Source: an uncultured Bacteroidia bacterium (GTDB lineage: Bacteria > Bacteroidota > Bacteroidia > Bacteroidales > UBA932). From it: a stretch of DNA of 54,274 bases. The notes under the pieces were generated by a model. The model saw only the letters and a program-made list of their open reading frames with translations. It was not told the origin of the DNA and searched no databases. The stretch lies in assembly GCA_902774045.1 (NCBI GenBank), contig CACYGW010000013.1, positions 1 to 54,274 on the forward strand, given 5' to 3'. Every line of letters begins with the position of its first letter. Within the stretch, counting starts at the first letter, position 1. The position numbers and the translations under genes were made by a program. Positions 18,576-27,435 of the stretch are shown here, piece by piece.

Positions 18576-19388
18576 TTGAAAAGCCAGGATGAAATAAAGA
18601 TTATGGGCATCGTCAACCTTAACGATGACTCTTTCTACGCTCCCAGCCGTACAAGCCGCGGCAATGTGCTTGAGGTTGTAGGCCGTATGGTAGAGGAAGG
18701 GGCGGACATAATTGACCTTGGTCCCTGCTCCTCAAAGCCAGGCAGCGTTCCGGTGGGCGAAGAAGTAGAGTGGCAGCGCCTCCAGGGCGTTCCGCGGCTT
18801 ATAAGGGACAACTTTCCAGGGGTTCAGATTTCCATAGACACAAGTTATTCCTATGTTATAAGCCGCGCCTTTGACGAGGCCGGGCCGGTTATGGTAAACG
18901 ATATTTCCGCCGGCACTCTGGACAGCGGTCTTCTGCCTCTTGCAGGCAAGATGGGCCTTGACTTTGTGGCTATGCATATGAGAGGCACCCCCCAGACGAT
19001 GGGCAGCCTTACAGATTACACCTCCGTTACCCGGGAGGTATTACAGTATTTCAGGGACTTTTCCATTAGGGCCGATGCTGCCGGTGTGCGCTCCTGGATT
19101 CTGGACCCAGGCTTTGGCTTTGCCAAGACCACGGAGCAGAACTACGAACTGCTGCACAACCTAAAGGGGTTCGGCGCCCTTGGCCGCCCGGTGCTTGTGG
19201 GCCTTTCCCGCAAGAGTATGATATACAAACTCCTTGCAGTTACCCCGGAAGAGACCCTCTGCGGCACCCAGGCCCTTCTTATGGCCGCCCTTGAAAGGGG
19301 CGCCTCCATTCTTAGGGTTCACGATGTAAAGGAGGCCGCCCGTACAGTTAAACTTTATAAAATGCTTAAAAAATCCACCACGATATGA
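18576..19388 (+). CDS. folP: Dihydropteroate synthase
   Basis: DHPS joins p-aminobenzoate to the pterin in folate synthesis. The TIM-barrel family motifs are recognisable: MGIVNLNDDSF (usual MGILNVTPDSF), DLGPCSSKPG (usual D-x-GGxSTRPG), VNDISAG, LDPGFGFAKT and GLSRKSMIYK, then RVHDVKEA. Both substrate loops therefore depart from the consensus. I use the TTG at 18576 as start because it is the first possible codon after an in-frame stop and adds the strand before MGI. The ATG at 18603 would begin exactly at MGI and truncate it. The product is 270 residues. The stop overlaps the purB start by 4 bases. Confidence 0.88.
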   Translation: MKSQDEIKIMGIVNLNDDSFYAPSRTSRGNVLEVVGRMVEEGADIIDLGPCSSKPGSVPVGEEVEWQRLQGVPRLIRDNFPGVQISIDTSYSYVISRAFDEAGPVMVNDISAGTLDSGLLPLAGKMGLDFVAMHMRGTPQTMGSLTDYTSVTREVLQYFRDFSIRADAAGVRSWILDPGFGFAKTTEQNYELLHNLKGFGALGRPVLVGLSRKSMIYKLLAVTPEETLCGTQALLMAALERGASILRVHDVKEAARTVKLYKMLKKSTTI

Positions 19389-20710
19389 TTTCACTGGACG
19401 CCATCTCCCCTGTTGACGGAAGGTATTCCGCAGTTACAGCTCCTCTAAAGGAGTATTTTAGCGAGAAAGCCCTCCTCTGCTACCGCACAAAGGTAGAGAT
19501 AGAGTATTTTATAGCCCTTTGCCGCCTTGGGGTGCCCCAGCTGGACGGCGCCCTTGAGAAAGAAGAGGAAATTAGAAGGATTGCCGATGGTTTCTGTGAG
19601 GCCGATGCGCTTAGGATTAAGGAGATAGAGGCCACTACGGCGCACGACGTCAAGGCGGTAGAATATTTCATAAAGGAGAAGATGGACGCCGCCGGGCTGG
19701 GGGCCTACAAGGAGTTCATTCACTTTGGCCTTACCTCGCAGGATGTTAACAATACCGCCTATCCCCTCATGTTAAAGGACTCCATGGAGGGAAGCGGCCT
19801 GCTTGGGAACCTCAGGGAAATCTGCTCCCGCCTCTATGATCTGGCAGACAGGTGGGGAACCATACCTATGCTGTCCCGCACCCACGGACAGGCGGCCACA
19901 CCCACAACGGCGGGGCGCCAGATGGAGGTCTTTGCAGCCCGTCTGGAAGAACAGCTGCGCCAGTTAGAGGCGCTTCCGGTGCCCGCAAAATTCGGCGGAG
20001 CTACAGGCGGCCTCAACGCCCACAGGGCGGCCTACCCCGACGTGGACTGGGAGAGTTTTGCAGATAATTTTGTAGAGAGCCTGGGGCTTAGGCGCTCCAA
20101 GCCCACAACACAGATAGACCATTACGACAATCTTGCTGCAATCTTTGATTGCCTGCGCCGCATAAACGTGGTGCTTCTGGATTTTTGCCGCGACGCGTGG
20201 GCCTACATTTCAATGGGCTACTTCCGCCTTAAGGTAAAAGACGGAGAAGTGGGGTCATCGGCAATGCCGCATAAGGTAAATCCAATAGATTTTGAGAATG
20301 CAGAAGGCAATATAGGCCTTGCAAATGCCTTCCTGACTCATTTTTCCCTTAAGCTGCCGGTTTCCCGCCTGCAAAGGGACCTGTCGGATTCTACCGTTCT
20401 CCGCAATATCGGGATGCCTCTGGCCTACGGTCTTGTAGCCTATGGTTCCATACTCAAGGGTCTTGGAAAAATAAGTCTGGACAAGGTAAGAATCGACAAT
20501 GACCTTGAAGAAAACTGGGAGGTTGTAGCAGAAGGCATCCAGACCATCCTGCGCCGCGAAGGCTATCCCCAGCCCTACGAGGCCCTCAAGAGCCTTACCC
20601 GTACGGGAGAGGCCGTGGACGAGACAACAATAAAGGCCTTCATTGAAGGCCTGAACATTGACGATAGTGTTAAAGAGGAGCTGCGCGCGCTTACTCCCTG
20701 GACTTATTAG
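19385..20710 (+). CDS. purB: Adenylosuccinate lyase
   Basis: PurB cleaves SAICAR and adenylosuccinate in purine synthesis. The 441-residue product contains TTAHDVKAVEYF near residue 85 and FGLTSQDVNNTAYPL near 115. SRTHGQAATPTT near 160 and the fumarase/aspartase-family signature SSAMPHKVNPIDFENAEGN near 290 are also present. The length is normal. Translation is coupled to folP through an ATGA overlap, so folate and purine synthesis genes share a transcript here. The 3' end lies 4 bases from the convergent FtsB-like gene. Confidence 0.96.
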   Translation: MISLDAISPVDGRYSAVTAPLKEYFSEKALLCYRTKVEIEYFIALCRLGVPQLDGALEKEEEIRRIADGFCEADALRIKEIEATTAHDVKAVEYFIKEKMDAAGLGAYKEFIHFGLTSQDVNNTAYPLMLKDSMEGSGLLGNLREICSRLYDLADRWGTIPMLSRTHGQAATPTTAGRQMEVFAARLEEQLRQLEALPVPAKFGGATGGLNAHRAAYPDVDWESFADNFVESLGLRRSKPTTQIDHYDNLAAIFDCLRRINVVLLDFCRDAWAYISMGYFRLKVKDGEVGSSAMPHKVNPIDFENAEGNIGLANAFLTHFSLKLPVSRLQRDLSDSTVLRNIGMPLAYGLVAYGSILKGLGKISLDKVRIDNDLEENWEVVAEGIQTILRREGYPQPYEALKSLTRTGEAVDETTIKAFIEGLNIDDSVKEELRALTPWTY

Positions 20711-20714
20711 GCTC

Positions 20715-21059
20715 CTACTTCTTTTCTTCCACTACGTAGACATCTTCCCCGGGGGCTGCAAACAAGAAGTTCTCGCGGGCGAATTCTTCCAGAGTGTCCC
20801 TTTCGGTAGAGAGACGCTCTATTTTTTTATCCAGATTGTCGTTCTCTCTTATGTAGTAAAGAACCTGCTCGTCCAGATGTCTGAGTTCCCGCTTGGCTCC
20901 TATCCAGCGCAGGAGGCTGTCTGTACTGAAGAAACAGATGTAAAGTACTGCTATTGCAGTTATTATGGCCGCATAAATATAAAAACTGCGGTTTGGTCCC
21001 TTCTTTACAAAGAGGGATTTTATTTTTGACCAAATTTTTTTTATGTCGCTTTTAGACAT
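20715..21059 (-). CDS. FtsB/DivIC-like septum formation initiator protein
   Basis: The product is 114 residues when started at the ATG at 21059. A basic cytoplasmic tail (about 25 residues) is followed by a single membrane helix (about residues 26-45). A coiled coil comes next (ELRHLDEQVLYYIRENDNL, then KKIERLSTERDTLEEF), and then FARENFLFAAPGEDVYVVEE. This order and the AREnf-pgEdvy ending are those of the FtsB/DivIC family, which links FtsL and FtsQ in the divisome. Longer frames running upstream would extend across the promoter region and are not supported. It diverges from the nucleotidyltransferase gene. Confidence 0.85.
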   Translation of the reverse strand: MSKSDIKKIWSKIKSLFVKKGPNRSFYIYAAIITAIAVLYICFFSTDSLLRWIGAKRELRHLDEQVLYYIRENDNLDKKIERLSTERDTLEEFARENFLFAAPGEDVYVVEEKK

Positions 21060-21072
21060 TGAAAAATAATCG

Positions 21073-21103
21073 TTTGAAGTTTTGACAAAAATAGTTAAAT
21101 TTG
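21073..21103 (+). promoter_or_regulatory. Promoter of the nucleotidyltransferase gene
   Basis: TTTG (21073-21076) and TAAATTTG (21096-21103) are spaced by 19 bases, 38 bases upstream of the start codon at 21141. It matches the phylum consensus fully. Confidence 0.78.
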
Positions 21104-21140
21104 AAGACAAATTGAAACAGAAAATCAAAATTCTACTATT

Positions 21141-22076
21141 ATGAAACCTACTCTTCTTGTTCTTGCTGCCGGTATGGGCAGCCGTTATGGCGGACTTAAG
21201 CAGATGGATACTCTTGGCCCCGGAGGCGAGACTATCATCGATTATTCTATTTATGATGCGGTTCAGGCCGGCTTTGGAAAAGTAGTTTATATTGTACGCG
21301 AGTACTTCCGCGAGGAGTTTGAGAAGACAGTACGATCCAAGTACAAAAATGTAAAGTGCCTGGACGGAAAGCCTCTTGAATTTGTGTTCGTAACCCAGGA
21401 ATTGGACAAGATTCCCGCAGGGTTCACTCTTAACCCTCAGAGGGAGAAACCCTGGGGTACTGCCCACGCCGTTCTTATGGCAAAAGATGTAATAAACGAG
21501 CCTTTTGCAGTAATTAACGGAGATGATTTCTATGGCCGCGAGTCTTTCAAGGTGCTTGGAGACTGGCTTCGCGCTCACGAGGGAAGCAAGGGTAGTTACT
21601 GCATTGTGGGCTTCGCTCTTGAAAATACCCTGTCAGAGTCCGGCGGCGTTTCCCGTGGTATCTGCTTCTATGACAAGGACAAGCAGCTTACAGACGTAGT
21701 GGAGCACCTTAACATTTCCCGCGAGGCAGACGGAAAGGTTTACGGAGACGACTCCATAAGCGGAACAACCCACAAGGAACTTCGCGGAGAAGACCTCTGT
21801 TCCATGAATATGTGGGGCTTCACCCCGGACTACTTCCAGAAGAGCCAGGAAATCTTCAAGGTCTTCCTTACCCAGTACGGCCAGGAACTTAAGAAAGAGT
21901 TCTACATCCCCTACGCAGTAGACTGCATGATTAAGGACAAGAGCGGCAGCTGCGAGGTTCTTTCCACTCCAAGCAAGTGGTTCGGAGTTACTTACAAAGA
22001 AGACCGCCCTGCAGTGGTAGAAAAGTTCAAGGAGCTTAGCGACAAAGGCGTATATCCCACACCTCTTTACAAATAA
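21141..22076 (+). CDS. Sugar-phosphate nucleotidyltransferase family protein
   Basis: The 311-residue product opens with LVLAAGMGSRYGGLKQMD, the GxGxR-type nucleotide-binding loop of NTP-transferases. It has KPWGTAHAVLMAKD near residue 100 and the metal-binding VINGDDFYG near 120. These show a Rossmann-like nucleotidyltransferase, distant from GlmU, RmlA and MurU. The carboxy-terminal half contains no hexapeptide repeat, so it is a stand-alone transferase. The sugar substrate cannot be told. The CPBP protease gene starts 6 bases downstream and is probably co-transcribed. Confidence 0.85.
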   Translation: MKPTLLVLAAGMGSRYGGLKQMDTLGPGGETIIDYSIYDAVQAGFGKVVYIVREYFREEFEKTVRSKYKNVKCLDGKPLEFVFVTQELDKIPAGFTLNPQREKPWGTAHAVLMAKDVINEPFAVINGDDFYGRESFKVLGDWLRAHEGSKGSYCIVGFALENTLSESGGVSRGICFYDKDKQLTDVVEHLNISREADGKVYGDDSISGTTHKELRGEDLCSMNMWGFTPDYFQKSQEIFKVFLTQYGQELKKEFYIPYAVDCMIKDKSGSCEVLSTPSKWFGVTYKEDRPAVVEKFKELSDKGVYPTPLYK

Positions 22077-22082
22077 GACGTT

Positions 22083-23057
22083 ATGAAGTTTTTCAGAAAA
22101 GGCAAAAATACCAATTATGTCCTGCTGGACAAGCACGCCTTCTTTGTCCCGGGATTAGGTGGCACCTTTGCCCTTCTTGGCTGGTTTGGGCTTGGAATGG
22201 CCATAAGCCTAACATTTGGCGTCTTCATAGGGCTTCTGATGCAGCTTCTGGGCATAGGCTTAGATCATGTAAACCCTAATGAAATAAGTGACATTGGCGT
22301 TGAATATCTGCAGCTTATACTCTATCCCATAATGTTCATCCCGGTCTATTTCTGGGCCAGCCGCAAGAGCGAGCAGGCATATTTCCGTGGGCAGGATGGG
22401 TATTTGCTGGACAGCAGCAACTTTGGGAAATTCAACTACTGGATTGTAGCTGCCATCTGCGCTGTGGGCACCCTGGGCCTGGCCTTTGTAATGGACGGCC
22501 TTTCAGGTCTAATATTGCCTGATATGTCCAGCGAGATGGACAATGCCCTGCGAAATCTTGTAGAAGGAGACTTCATAATATGCTTCCTTAGCGTAAGCGT
22601 TCTGGCTCCTATCCTGGAAGAGTGGTTCGTAAGAGGTCTTATACTCAGGGGTCTTCTTAACGCAAAGAGAAAGAGCGGCGGCCGCCTTATGAATCCCTGG
22701 TGGGCTATCACCATTTCCGCAGGCATTTTTGCCCTTATTCATATGAATATCTGGCAGGCCTTCCCGGCATTCACCCTTGGCTTTGTATTTGGCATAATTT
22801 ACTACAAGACGGGAAGCCTTAAGCTTACGATGCTGATGCATTTCGTGAACAATACCTTTGCTCTTATTCTTGCAAGGATAGACTCGCTTAAGGATATTGA
22901 CGCCTGGTGGGAAGTGATTGACCCTACAGTTTACATTGCACTAATTGGAGTAGCGACACTTATTGTAGCAGGACTGGTAGTATTCTTCCTAAGGCTGCCG
23001 TCGGCAGGATGCGACCCCGCACCTGCTACAGACTACGAAGGAACGCTTCAGCTGTAG
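22083..23057 (+). CDS. CPBP-family intramembrane metalloprotease
   Basis: The 324-residue membrane protein has about eight hydrophobic segments. It carries the CPBP (Abi/Rce1-like) motifs: EEWFVRG near residue 179 (EExxxR), LIHMNIWQAFPAF near 217 (HxxxN) and a third motif MLMHFVNNTFAL near 250 (HxxxN/D). These residues form the glutamate/histidine active site inside the membrane. Substrates in Bacteroidota are unknown. Its 3' end overlaps the convergent MurU-like gene by 32 bases. Confidence 0.87.
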   Translation: MKFFRKGKNTNYVLLDKHAFFVPGLGGTFALLGWFGLGMAISLTFGVFIGLLMQLLGIGLDHVNPNEISDIGVEYLQLILYPIMFIPVYFWASRKSEQAYFRGQDGYLLDSSNFGKFNYWIVAAICAVGTLGLAFVMDGLSGLILPDMSSEMDNALRNLVEGDFIICFLSVSVLAPILEEWFVRGLILRGLLNAKRKSGGRLMNPWWAITISAGIFALIHMNIWQAFPAFTLGFVFGIIYYKTGSLKLTMLMHFVNNTFALILARIDSLKDIDAWWEVIDPTVYIALIGVATLIVAGLVVFFLRLPSAGCDPAPATDYEGTLQL

Positions 23058-23760
23058 AAAGAGTCTCTATCTTGCCGATATCCAAAATCTTTAGCCCGGG
23101 TGCCTGGGCGCCGTAGATTGGATATTTGTCGCAGACACTTACATAGAAGTCGATGATGGGAAATCTGTCATCGACTTTTTCATTGTCGAAGACCCGGAAA
23201 ATATCGTCACTCATATAATGTATGCCGGCGAATGCCAACATTTTATATTGTTTAGGGTCGATGGTGCCGTGCGGGCTCTTTACCTGGCCGGTGGCCAGGT
23301 TAGTCCATCCGGCAAGACGCATTGACTCGTCGAACAGAAGATACCTCTGGGTTTTGCGCTCGCTGACAAGGATAGTGGATAAGGCGCCCGGCCTTGCGCA
23401 GGAACGCAGCCACCCGAAGTCTACGTTTGACAGGATATCTACGTTGTGCACCAGAAAATTTCCCGCGCCCTGCAGTAAGGGGCGGGCGTGACGTATTCCG
23501 CCGCCGGTTTCCCTGAGAAAATCACGTTCTTCCGATATACTTATTTTTCCGGGGAAATCCAGAGAATTTATGTAGGCTATGATGTCATCTGCAAAGTGAT
23601 GCACGTTTACAACGACGTCGTCATAGCCAGAGGCGTAAAGCTTTTGCAGCACGTGGCCAAGAAGAGGCGTTCCTCCCACGGGCACTAGTGCCTTTGGAAG
23701 GGTGTCTGTAAGGGGCCTCAGCCTTGTACCAAGGCCGGCTGCAAAAATCATCGCTTTCAT
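23026..23760 (-). CDS. MurU-like nucleotidyltransferase
   Basis: The 244-residue product begins MIFAAGLGTRLRPLTD after MKA, the strict GxGTRxRPLT loop, followed by PKALVPVGG and a VNVHHFAD strand near residue 55. FLVHNVDILSNVD near residue 97 is the metal-binding motif. This architecture, without a carboxy-terminal repeat, fits MurU-type MurNAc-1-phosphate uridylyltransferases and related mannose-1-phosphate guanylyltransferases. The preceding gene (3-base gap) encodes an AmgK-like sugar kinase. In Pseudomonas, AmgK and MurU act in sequence in peptidoglycan sugar recycling, so I favour that role by inference. Confidence 0.82.
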   Translation of the reverse strand: MKAMIFAAGLGTRLRPLTDTLPKALVPVGGTPLLGHVLQKLYASGYDDVVVNVHHFADDIIAYINSLDFPGKISISEERDFLRETGGGIRHARPLLQGAGNFLVHNVDILSNVDFGWLRSCARPGALSTILVSERKTQRYLLFDESMRLAGWTNLATGQVKSPHGTIDPKQYKMLAFAGIHYMSDDIFRVFDNEKVDDRFPIIDFYVSVCDKYPIYGAQAPGLKILDIGKIETLSTAEAFLRSL

Positions 23761-23763
23761 ACC

Positions 23764-25185
23764 CTATAGTTGCTTTTCCATATCCAGCTCGCGGTGGCTT
23801 ATGCGAATCTTTATATCGAACTTGGCGGCAAGATGCTGTGCCAGATGCTCTGCGCAGTAAACGCTGCGGTGCTGGCCGCCTGTGCAGCCGAAGCATACTT
23901 GAAGGTGGGTGAACTTACGTTCGATGTAGCGTTTTACGTGAGCATCGACCAAACTGTAAACATTGTCCAGGAAGGTGAGGACCTCGCCATCGTCCTCAAG
24001 GAATTTTATTACTTCCTTGTCCATTCCGTTAAACTGGCGGAAGTACTCGTACTTGCCGGGATTGTTGATGCCGCGGCAGTCGAACACATACCCGCCTCCG
24101 TTGCCGCTGCTGTCCACCGGGATACCCTTCTTGTAGGCGAAGCTGTAAACACTTACCTCCAGGCGCCTGTCCTCCGTAATCTCGTAGAACTGCTGCATAT
24201 TGGCAAGTTTGGTAAGAATCTCGTTAAGGTAGGGATACTTGTCAAAGGGCTTGCGGATGATTTTGCGCAGATTGTCTATTGCAAAGGGCACGCTGGCCAG
24301 GAAGTGAGGCTTTTTCTCAAAGTAGCCCCTGAAACCGTAGGCGCCCAGGGTCTGCAGGTTGCGGAACAGGACGAAGAGACGCAGTTTCTCGTTGAACTCT
24401 TCCTCGTTAAGGTCCGGCACATAGGCGCGCAGGGCCCTAATGTAGGCGGCGAGCATTTCCTGCTTAAGATCGTCCGGATAGCGGGCGCGGGCCTGCCATA
24501 CAAAGGAGGCTACATCGTAGTAGATGGGTCCGCGGCGGCCGCCCTGGAAGTCTATGAAGTAGGGATTGTCGTCTTTTAGCATTACGTTACGGGCCTGGAA
24601 GTCACGGTACATAAAGGTCTGCCCCATATCGCAGAGCAGGTCCTCCTTGAACTTCTCAAAGTCGTCCTGAAGCCGAACCTCGTTAAATTCCAGGCCGGTA
24701 GCCTTAAGGAAGCAGTATTTAAAGTAGTTAAGGTCAAAGAGAATCATTCTTGCGCCAAAGGCGGGCTCTGGGTAGCATTTGTTCCAGTCTATCCCCTCCG
24801 CGCCCTTGAATTGGATCTTGGGCAGGCACTCCATTACCTTGCAAAGCAGTTCCCTCTCGTAAGAGGAATACTCGCCGGTCTCGCGGCCGCGGGCTACCGT
24901 CTGGTAAAGGACAGCATCGCCCAAATCCTCCTGTATATAGGCCATCCCGTCCTGGCTTACGGCCAGCACCCTGGGTACCCGGATGCCTTTGGAAAGAAAA
25001 TGCTTGCTGATGGTGCAGAAAGACTCGTTTTCTTCCAGGCTTGTACCTATCACCCCCACGACGGAGACATTGCCTCCCTGGAGACGAAAGTAACGCCTGT
25101 TGCTGCCGGAGGAGTTCATCTCCTTGCAGGATTCCATTGTCTGGCCGGAATAGTTCTCGAATAACTGCTTTAATATATTTTCCAT
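23764..25185 (-). CDS. AmgK-like sugar kinase fused to RapZ carboxy-terminal domain
   Basis: The 473-residue product has two parts. Residues about 1-330 form an aminoglycoside-phosphotransferase-fold kinase with MYRDFQARNVML (catalytic loop, HxD replaced by YRD) and FIDFQGGRRGP (metal-binding Asp), as in AmgK cell-wall amino sugar kinases. Residues about 340-473 match the carboxy-terminal domain of RapZ: YSFAYKKGIPVD, VFDCRGINNPG, then GCTGGQHRSVYCAEHLA and SHRELD. In E. coli that domain binds glucosamine-6-phosphate. The RapZ ATPase domain is absent. The MurU-like gene follows by 3 bases. A feedback link between amino sugar sensing and kinase activity is my inference. Confidence 0.87.
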   Translation of the reverse strand: MENILKQLFENYSGQTMESCKEMNSSGSNRRYFRLQGGNVSVVGVIGTSLEENESFCTISKHFLSKGIRVPRVLAVSQDGMAYIQEDLGDAVLYQTVARGRETGEYSSYERELLCKVMECLPKIQFKGAEGIDWNKCYPEPAFGARMILFDLNYFKYCFLKATGLEFNEVRLQDDFEKFKEDLLCDMGQTFMYRDFQARNVMLKDDNPYFIDFQGGRRGPIYYDVASFVWQARARYPDDLKQEMLAAYIRALRAYVPDLNEEEFNEKLRLFVLFRNLQTLGAYGFRGYFEKKPHFLASVPFAIDNLRKIIRKPFDKYPYLNEILTKLANMQQFYEITEDRRLEVSVYSFAYKKGIPVDSSGNGGGYVFDCRGINNPGKYEYFRQFNGMDKEVIKFLEDDGEVLTFLDNVYSLVDAHVKRYIERKFTHLQVCFGCTGGQHRSVYCAEHLAQHLAAKFDIKIRISHRELDMEKQL

Positions 25186-25290
25186 AACGCGGGTTCTTGT
25201 GTTAAATCTTACAAAGTTAAAAAAAATCGGCCAAATAAAGATATTTGAAAAAATAATCCCTATACTATTCCAAGGATTATTAAAATGTTT

Positions 25291-25298
25291 TATATTTG
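25291..25298 (+). promoter_or_regulatory. Possible -7 box of pncB-pncA
   Basis: TATATTTG fits the -7 consensus, 24 bases before the pncB start; no -33 box is visible at the expected distance. Confidence 0.35.
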
Positions 25299-25322
25299 TA
25301 GGCTTTTAATGCCGTACCGATT

Positions 25323-26813
25323 ATGGAAAAATATTATTCTTACTGTTCTGATAAGTACCAATACACTATGGGAAAGTCATTTATGGATTGCGGGAAGGCA
25401 GAAGAAGCCGCTATTTTTAATCTGTTCTATCGCAAAGCCCCCGAGAATAACAACTGGGCCGTGGTAAGCGGCACACAGGAAATAATAGAGATGGTCGCCG
25501 GCCTTGGAAGTATGGACGAGGAATTTTTTGAGAAATTCCTGCCCGGAGAAGATTACGCTTCCTTTAGAAAATATCTGGCCGCGCTTAAGTTCACCGGAAA
25601 CGTCTATGCAATGAGAGAGGGAGAGATTGCCTTTCCCAATCAGCCAATTGTAATCGTAGAGGCCCCGCTTGTGCAGGCACAGATTCTGGAAACGCCTATG
25701 CTCTGCATCATGAACCATCAGATGGCAGTAGCAACCAAGGCTTCCCGCGTGTGCAGGGCAACCGACAGGCCGGTAAGCGAATTCGGATCCAGGAGGGCTC
25801 ACGGTCCCTGGGCGGCCACCTACGGAGCCAAGGCGGCAATTATTGCAGGTTGCGCCAGTTCTTCCAACATACTTACTGGAGTATTGAACGGCGTACCCTC
25901 CACCGGCACGATGGCCCATAGTTTTGTAACTTCGTACGGAAGTTCGGTAGAGGGCGAGCACAGGGCCTTCTGCGACTATATAAAAACCCACGAGGGAGAG
26001 AATCTCATTTTACTTATCGATACTTACGATACCCTGCGCTGCGGCGTGCTCAATGCCATAAGGGCCTTTAAGGAGAACGGAATAGACGATTCCTACCCGT
26101 ACGGCTACGGCGTAAGGCTGGACAGCGGAGACCTTGCCTATCTTTCCATAAAGGTACGCGAGATTCTGGACGCCCACGGTCTGCGCGGGTGCAAGATTTT
26201 TGCCACCAATTCCCTGGACGAGTATCTGATAAGCGACCTTGAAAGACAAGGCGCCCGAATTGACTCCTACGGAGTGGGCGATGCCATTGCAACCAGCAAG
26301 GCGGCTCCCTGTTTTGGAAACGTGTACAAACTTGTTCAGATTGGCGGCACTCCGGTATTAAAAAGATCGGAGGACACCATCAAACTGATAAATCCCGGTT
26401 TCCAGATTACCTATAGGATAATAGTGGAAGACCCGGACAGCGGCCCAAGGTTCAAGGCCGATGTTACCTGTATGCGGGGAGACGATACTGCCCGTCGTAT
26501 AGAGAAGGGAGAGGAGTTTACAATTTATGACGAGCAGGACCGCTTTAAGCACAAGACCTTTCAGGCCGGGGCCTACAGCGCAAAACCGCTGCAGCTTCAG
26601 GTAATAAAGGACGGGGTTCCCTGTATGGAAGAGCACACCCTTTTGCAGAAGAAGGCTTATTTTAAAGAGAATCTGCAGAGACTTGGGCCCTCCGAGAGGC
26701 GCCTTATCAACCCTCATTACTACAAGGTGGATATATCGGAGGAGATGAGGGCCCACAAAATAGAGATTCTGGAAAGAATCAACAAAGAGATTGAATCATT
26801 TACAATAGACTGA
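25323..26813 (+). CDS. pncB: Nicotinate phosphoribosyltransferase
   Basis: PncB converts nicotinate and PRPP to nicotinate mononucleotide in NAD salvage. The 496-residue product contains EFGSRRAHGPWAATYGAKA (the EFGxRR active-site segment), STGTMAHSFV with the catalytic His, and a phosphoribosyl-binding region with RLDSGDLAYLS near residue 263. The FATNSLDEY and YGVGDAIATSK segments follow. It is close to the normal length for the longer bacterial form. The nicotinamidase gene follows after one base, so the two consecutive salvage steps are encoded together. Confidence 0.95.
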   Translation: MEKYYSYCSDKYQYTMGKSFMDCGKAEEAAIFNLFYRKAPENNNWAVVSGTQEIIEMVAGLGSMDEEFFEKFLPGEDYASFRKYLAALKFTGNVYAMREGEIAFPNQPIVIVEAPLVQAQILETPMLCIMNHQMAVATKASRVCRATDRPVSEFGSRRAHGPWAATYGAKAAIIAGCASSSNILTGVLNGVPSTGTMAHSFVTSYGSSVEGEHRAFCDYIKTHEGENLILLIDTYDTLRCGVLNAIRAFKENGIDDSYPYGYGVRLDSGDLAYLSIKVREILDAHGLRGCKIFATNSLDEYLISDLERQGARIDSYGVGDAIATSKAAPCFGNVYKLVQIGGTPVLKRSEDTIKLINPGFQITYRIIVEDPDSGPRFKADVTCMRGDDTARRIEKGEEFTIYDEQDRFKHKTFQAGAYSAKPLQLQVIKDGVPCMEEHTLLQKKAYFKENLQRLGPSERRLINPHYYKVDISEEMRAHKIEILERINKEIESFTID

Positions 26814-26814
26814 T

Positions 26815-27363
26815 ATGAAAGACCAGGCGCTTGTAGTAGTTGATATGCTTTACGACTTTATCGACGGGTCAATGGCCTGCCAGAATGGCGATGCCGCCGT
26901 AGATGCCGCCGTAGAGTACATACGCAAGAATCCTGTTCCAAGGCTGTTTGTCTGCGACAATCACCCCGCAGACCATTGTTCCTTTACGGAGCAGGGCGGC
27001 CCCTGGCCTGCACACTGCGTCCAGGGGACCCGCGGAGGGCAGATTCACGGGAAGCTTCTCCCCTACTGCGACGAGGATCTTGTATTCTATAAGGGGCGGG
27101 ACCGTTCCAGGGAGCAGTACTCCGGCTTTGAAGGAGTAAACGACGCCGGGCAGACTCTTGGAGAGGTACTTGGCATAATGGATATCAGGAACGTTATCGT
27201 CTGCGGTATTGCCACGGAGTATTGCGTAAGGAACACTTTCGAGGACCTGCGCAAGGCCGGGTTCACCGTTTACCTTGTGAAGGACGCCCTGGCCTACGTA
27301 GATTACAAGGGCCATCTTGAAGCTATGGCGGCAATGGCCCAGGGAGGAGCCAGATTGCTATAG
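26815..27363 (+). CDS. pncA: Nicotinamidase
   Basis: PncA hydrolyses nicotinamide to nicotinate, the substrate of PncB encoded just upstream. The 182-residue isochorismatase-fold protein shows the full catalytic set: Asp10 in VVVDMLYDF, Lys93 in FYKGRD and Cys137 in GIATEYCV. The metal ligands Asp48, His50 and His54 lie in the CDNHPADHCSF segment. The start lies one base after the pncB stop. Confidence 0.95.
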   Translation: MKDQALVVVDMLYDFIDGSMACQNGDAAVDAAVEYIRKNPVPRLFVCDNHPADHCSFTEQGGPWPAHCVQGTRGGQIHGKLLPYCDEDLVFYKGRDRSREQYSGFEGVNDAGQTLGEVLGIMDIRNVIVCGIATEYCVRNTFEDLRKAGFTVYLVKDALAYVDYKGHLEAMAAMAQGGARLL

Positions 27364-27404
27364 ATTTTTTAATAATAATTCATATTCTATTGACAGATTT
27401 TTTA

Positions 27405-27412
27405 TAAATTTG
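27405..27412 (+). promoter_or_regulatory. Possible -7 box before buk
   Basis: TAAATTTG lies 23 bases before the buk start in a 72-base gap that contains no clear terminator. No -33 box is seen at normal spacing, so an independent promoter for the buk-vor operon is only suggested. Confidence 0.35.
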
Positions 27413-27435
27413 AGATAATAAAAAAGTCACATTTA

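Noticed and set aside
20715..21578. Long minus-strand frame extending the FtsB-like gene to 287 codons
   Set aside because: The upstream 173 codons cross the divergent promoter and are antisense to the nucleotidyltransferase gene; the conserved protein begins at 21059.
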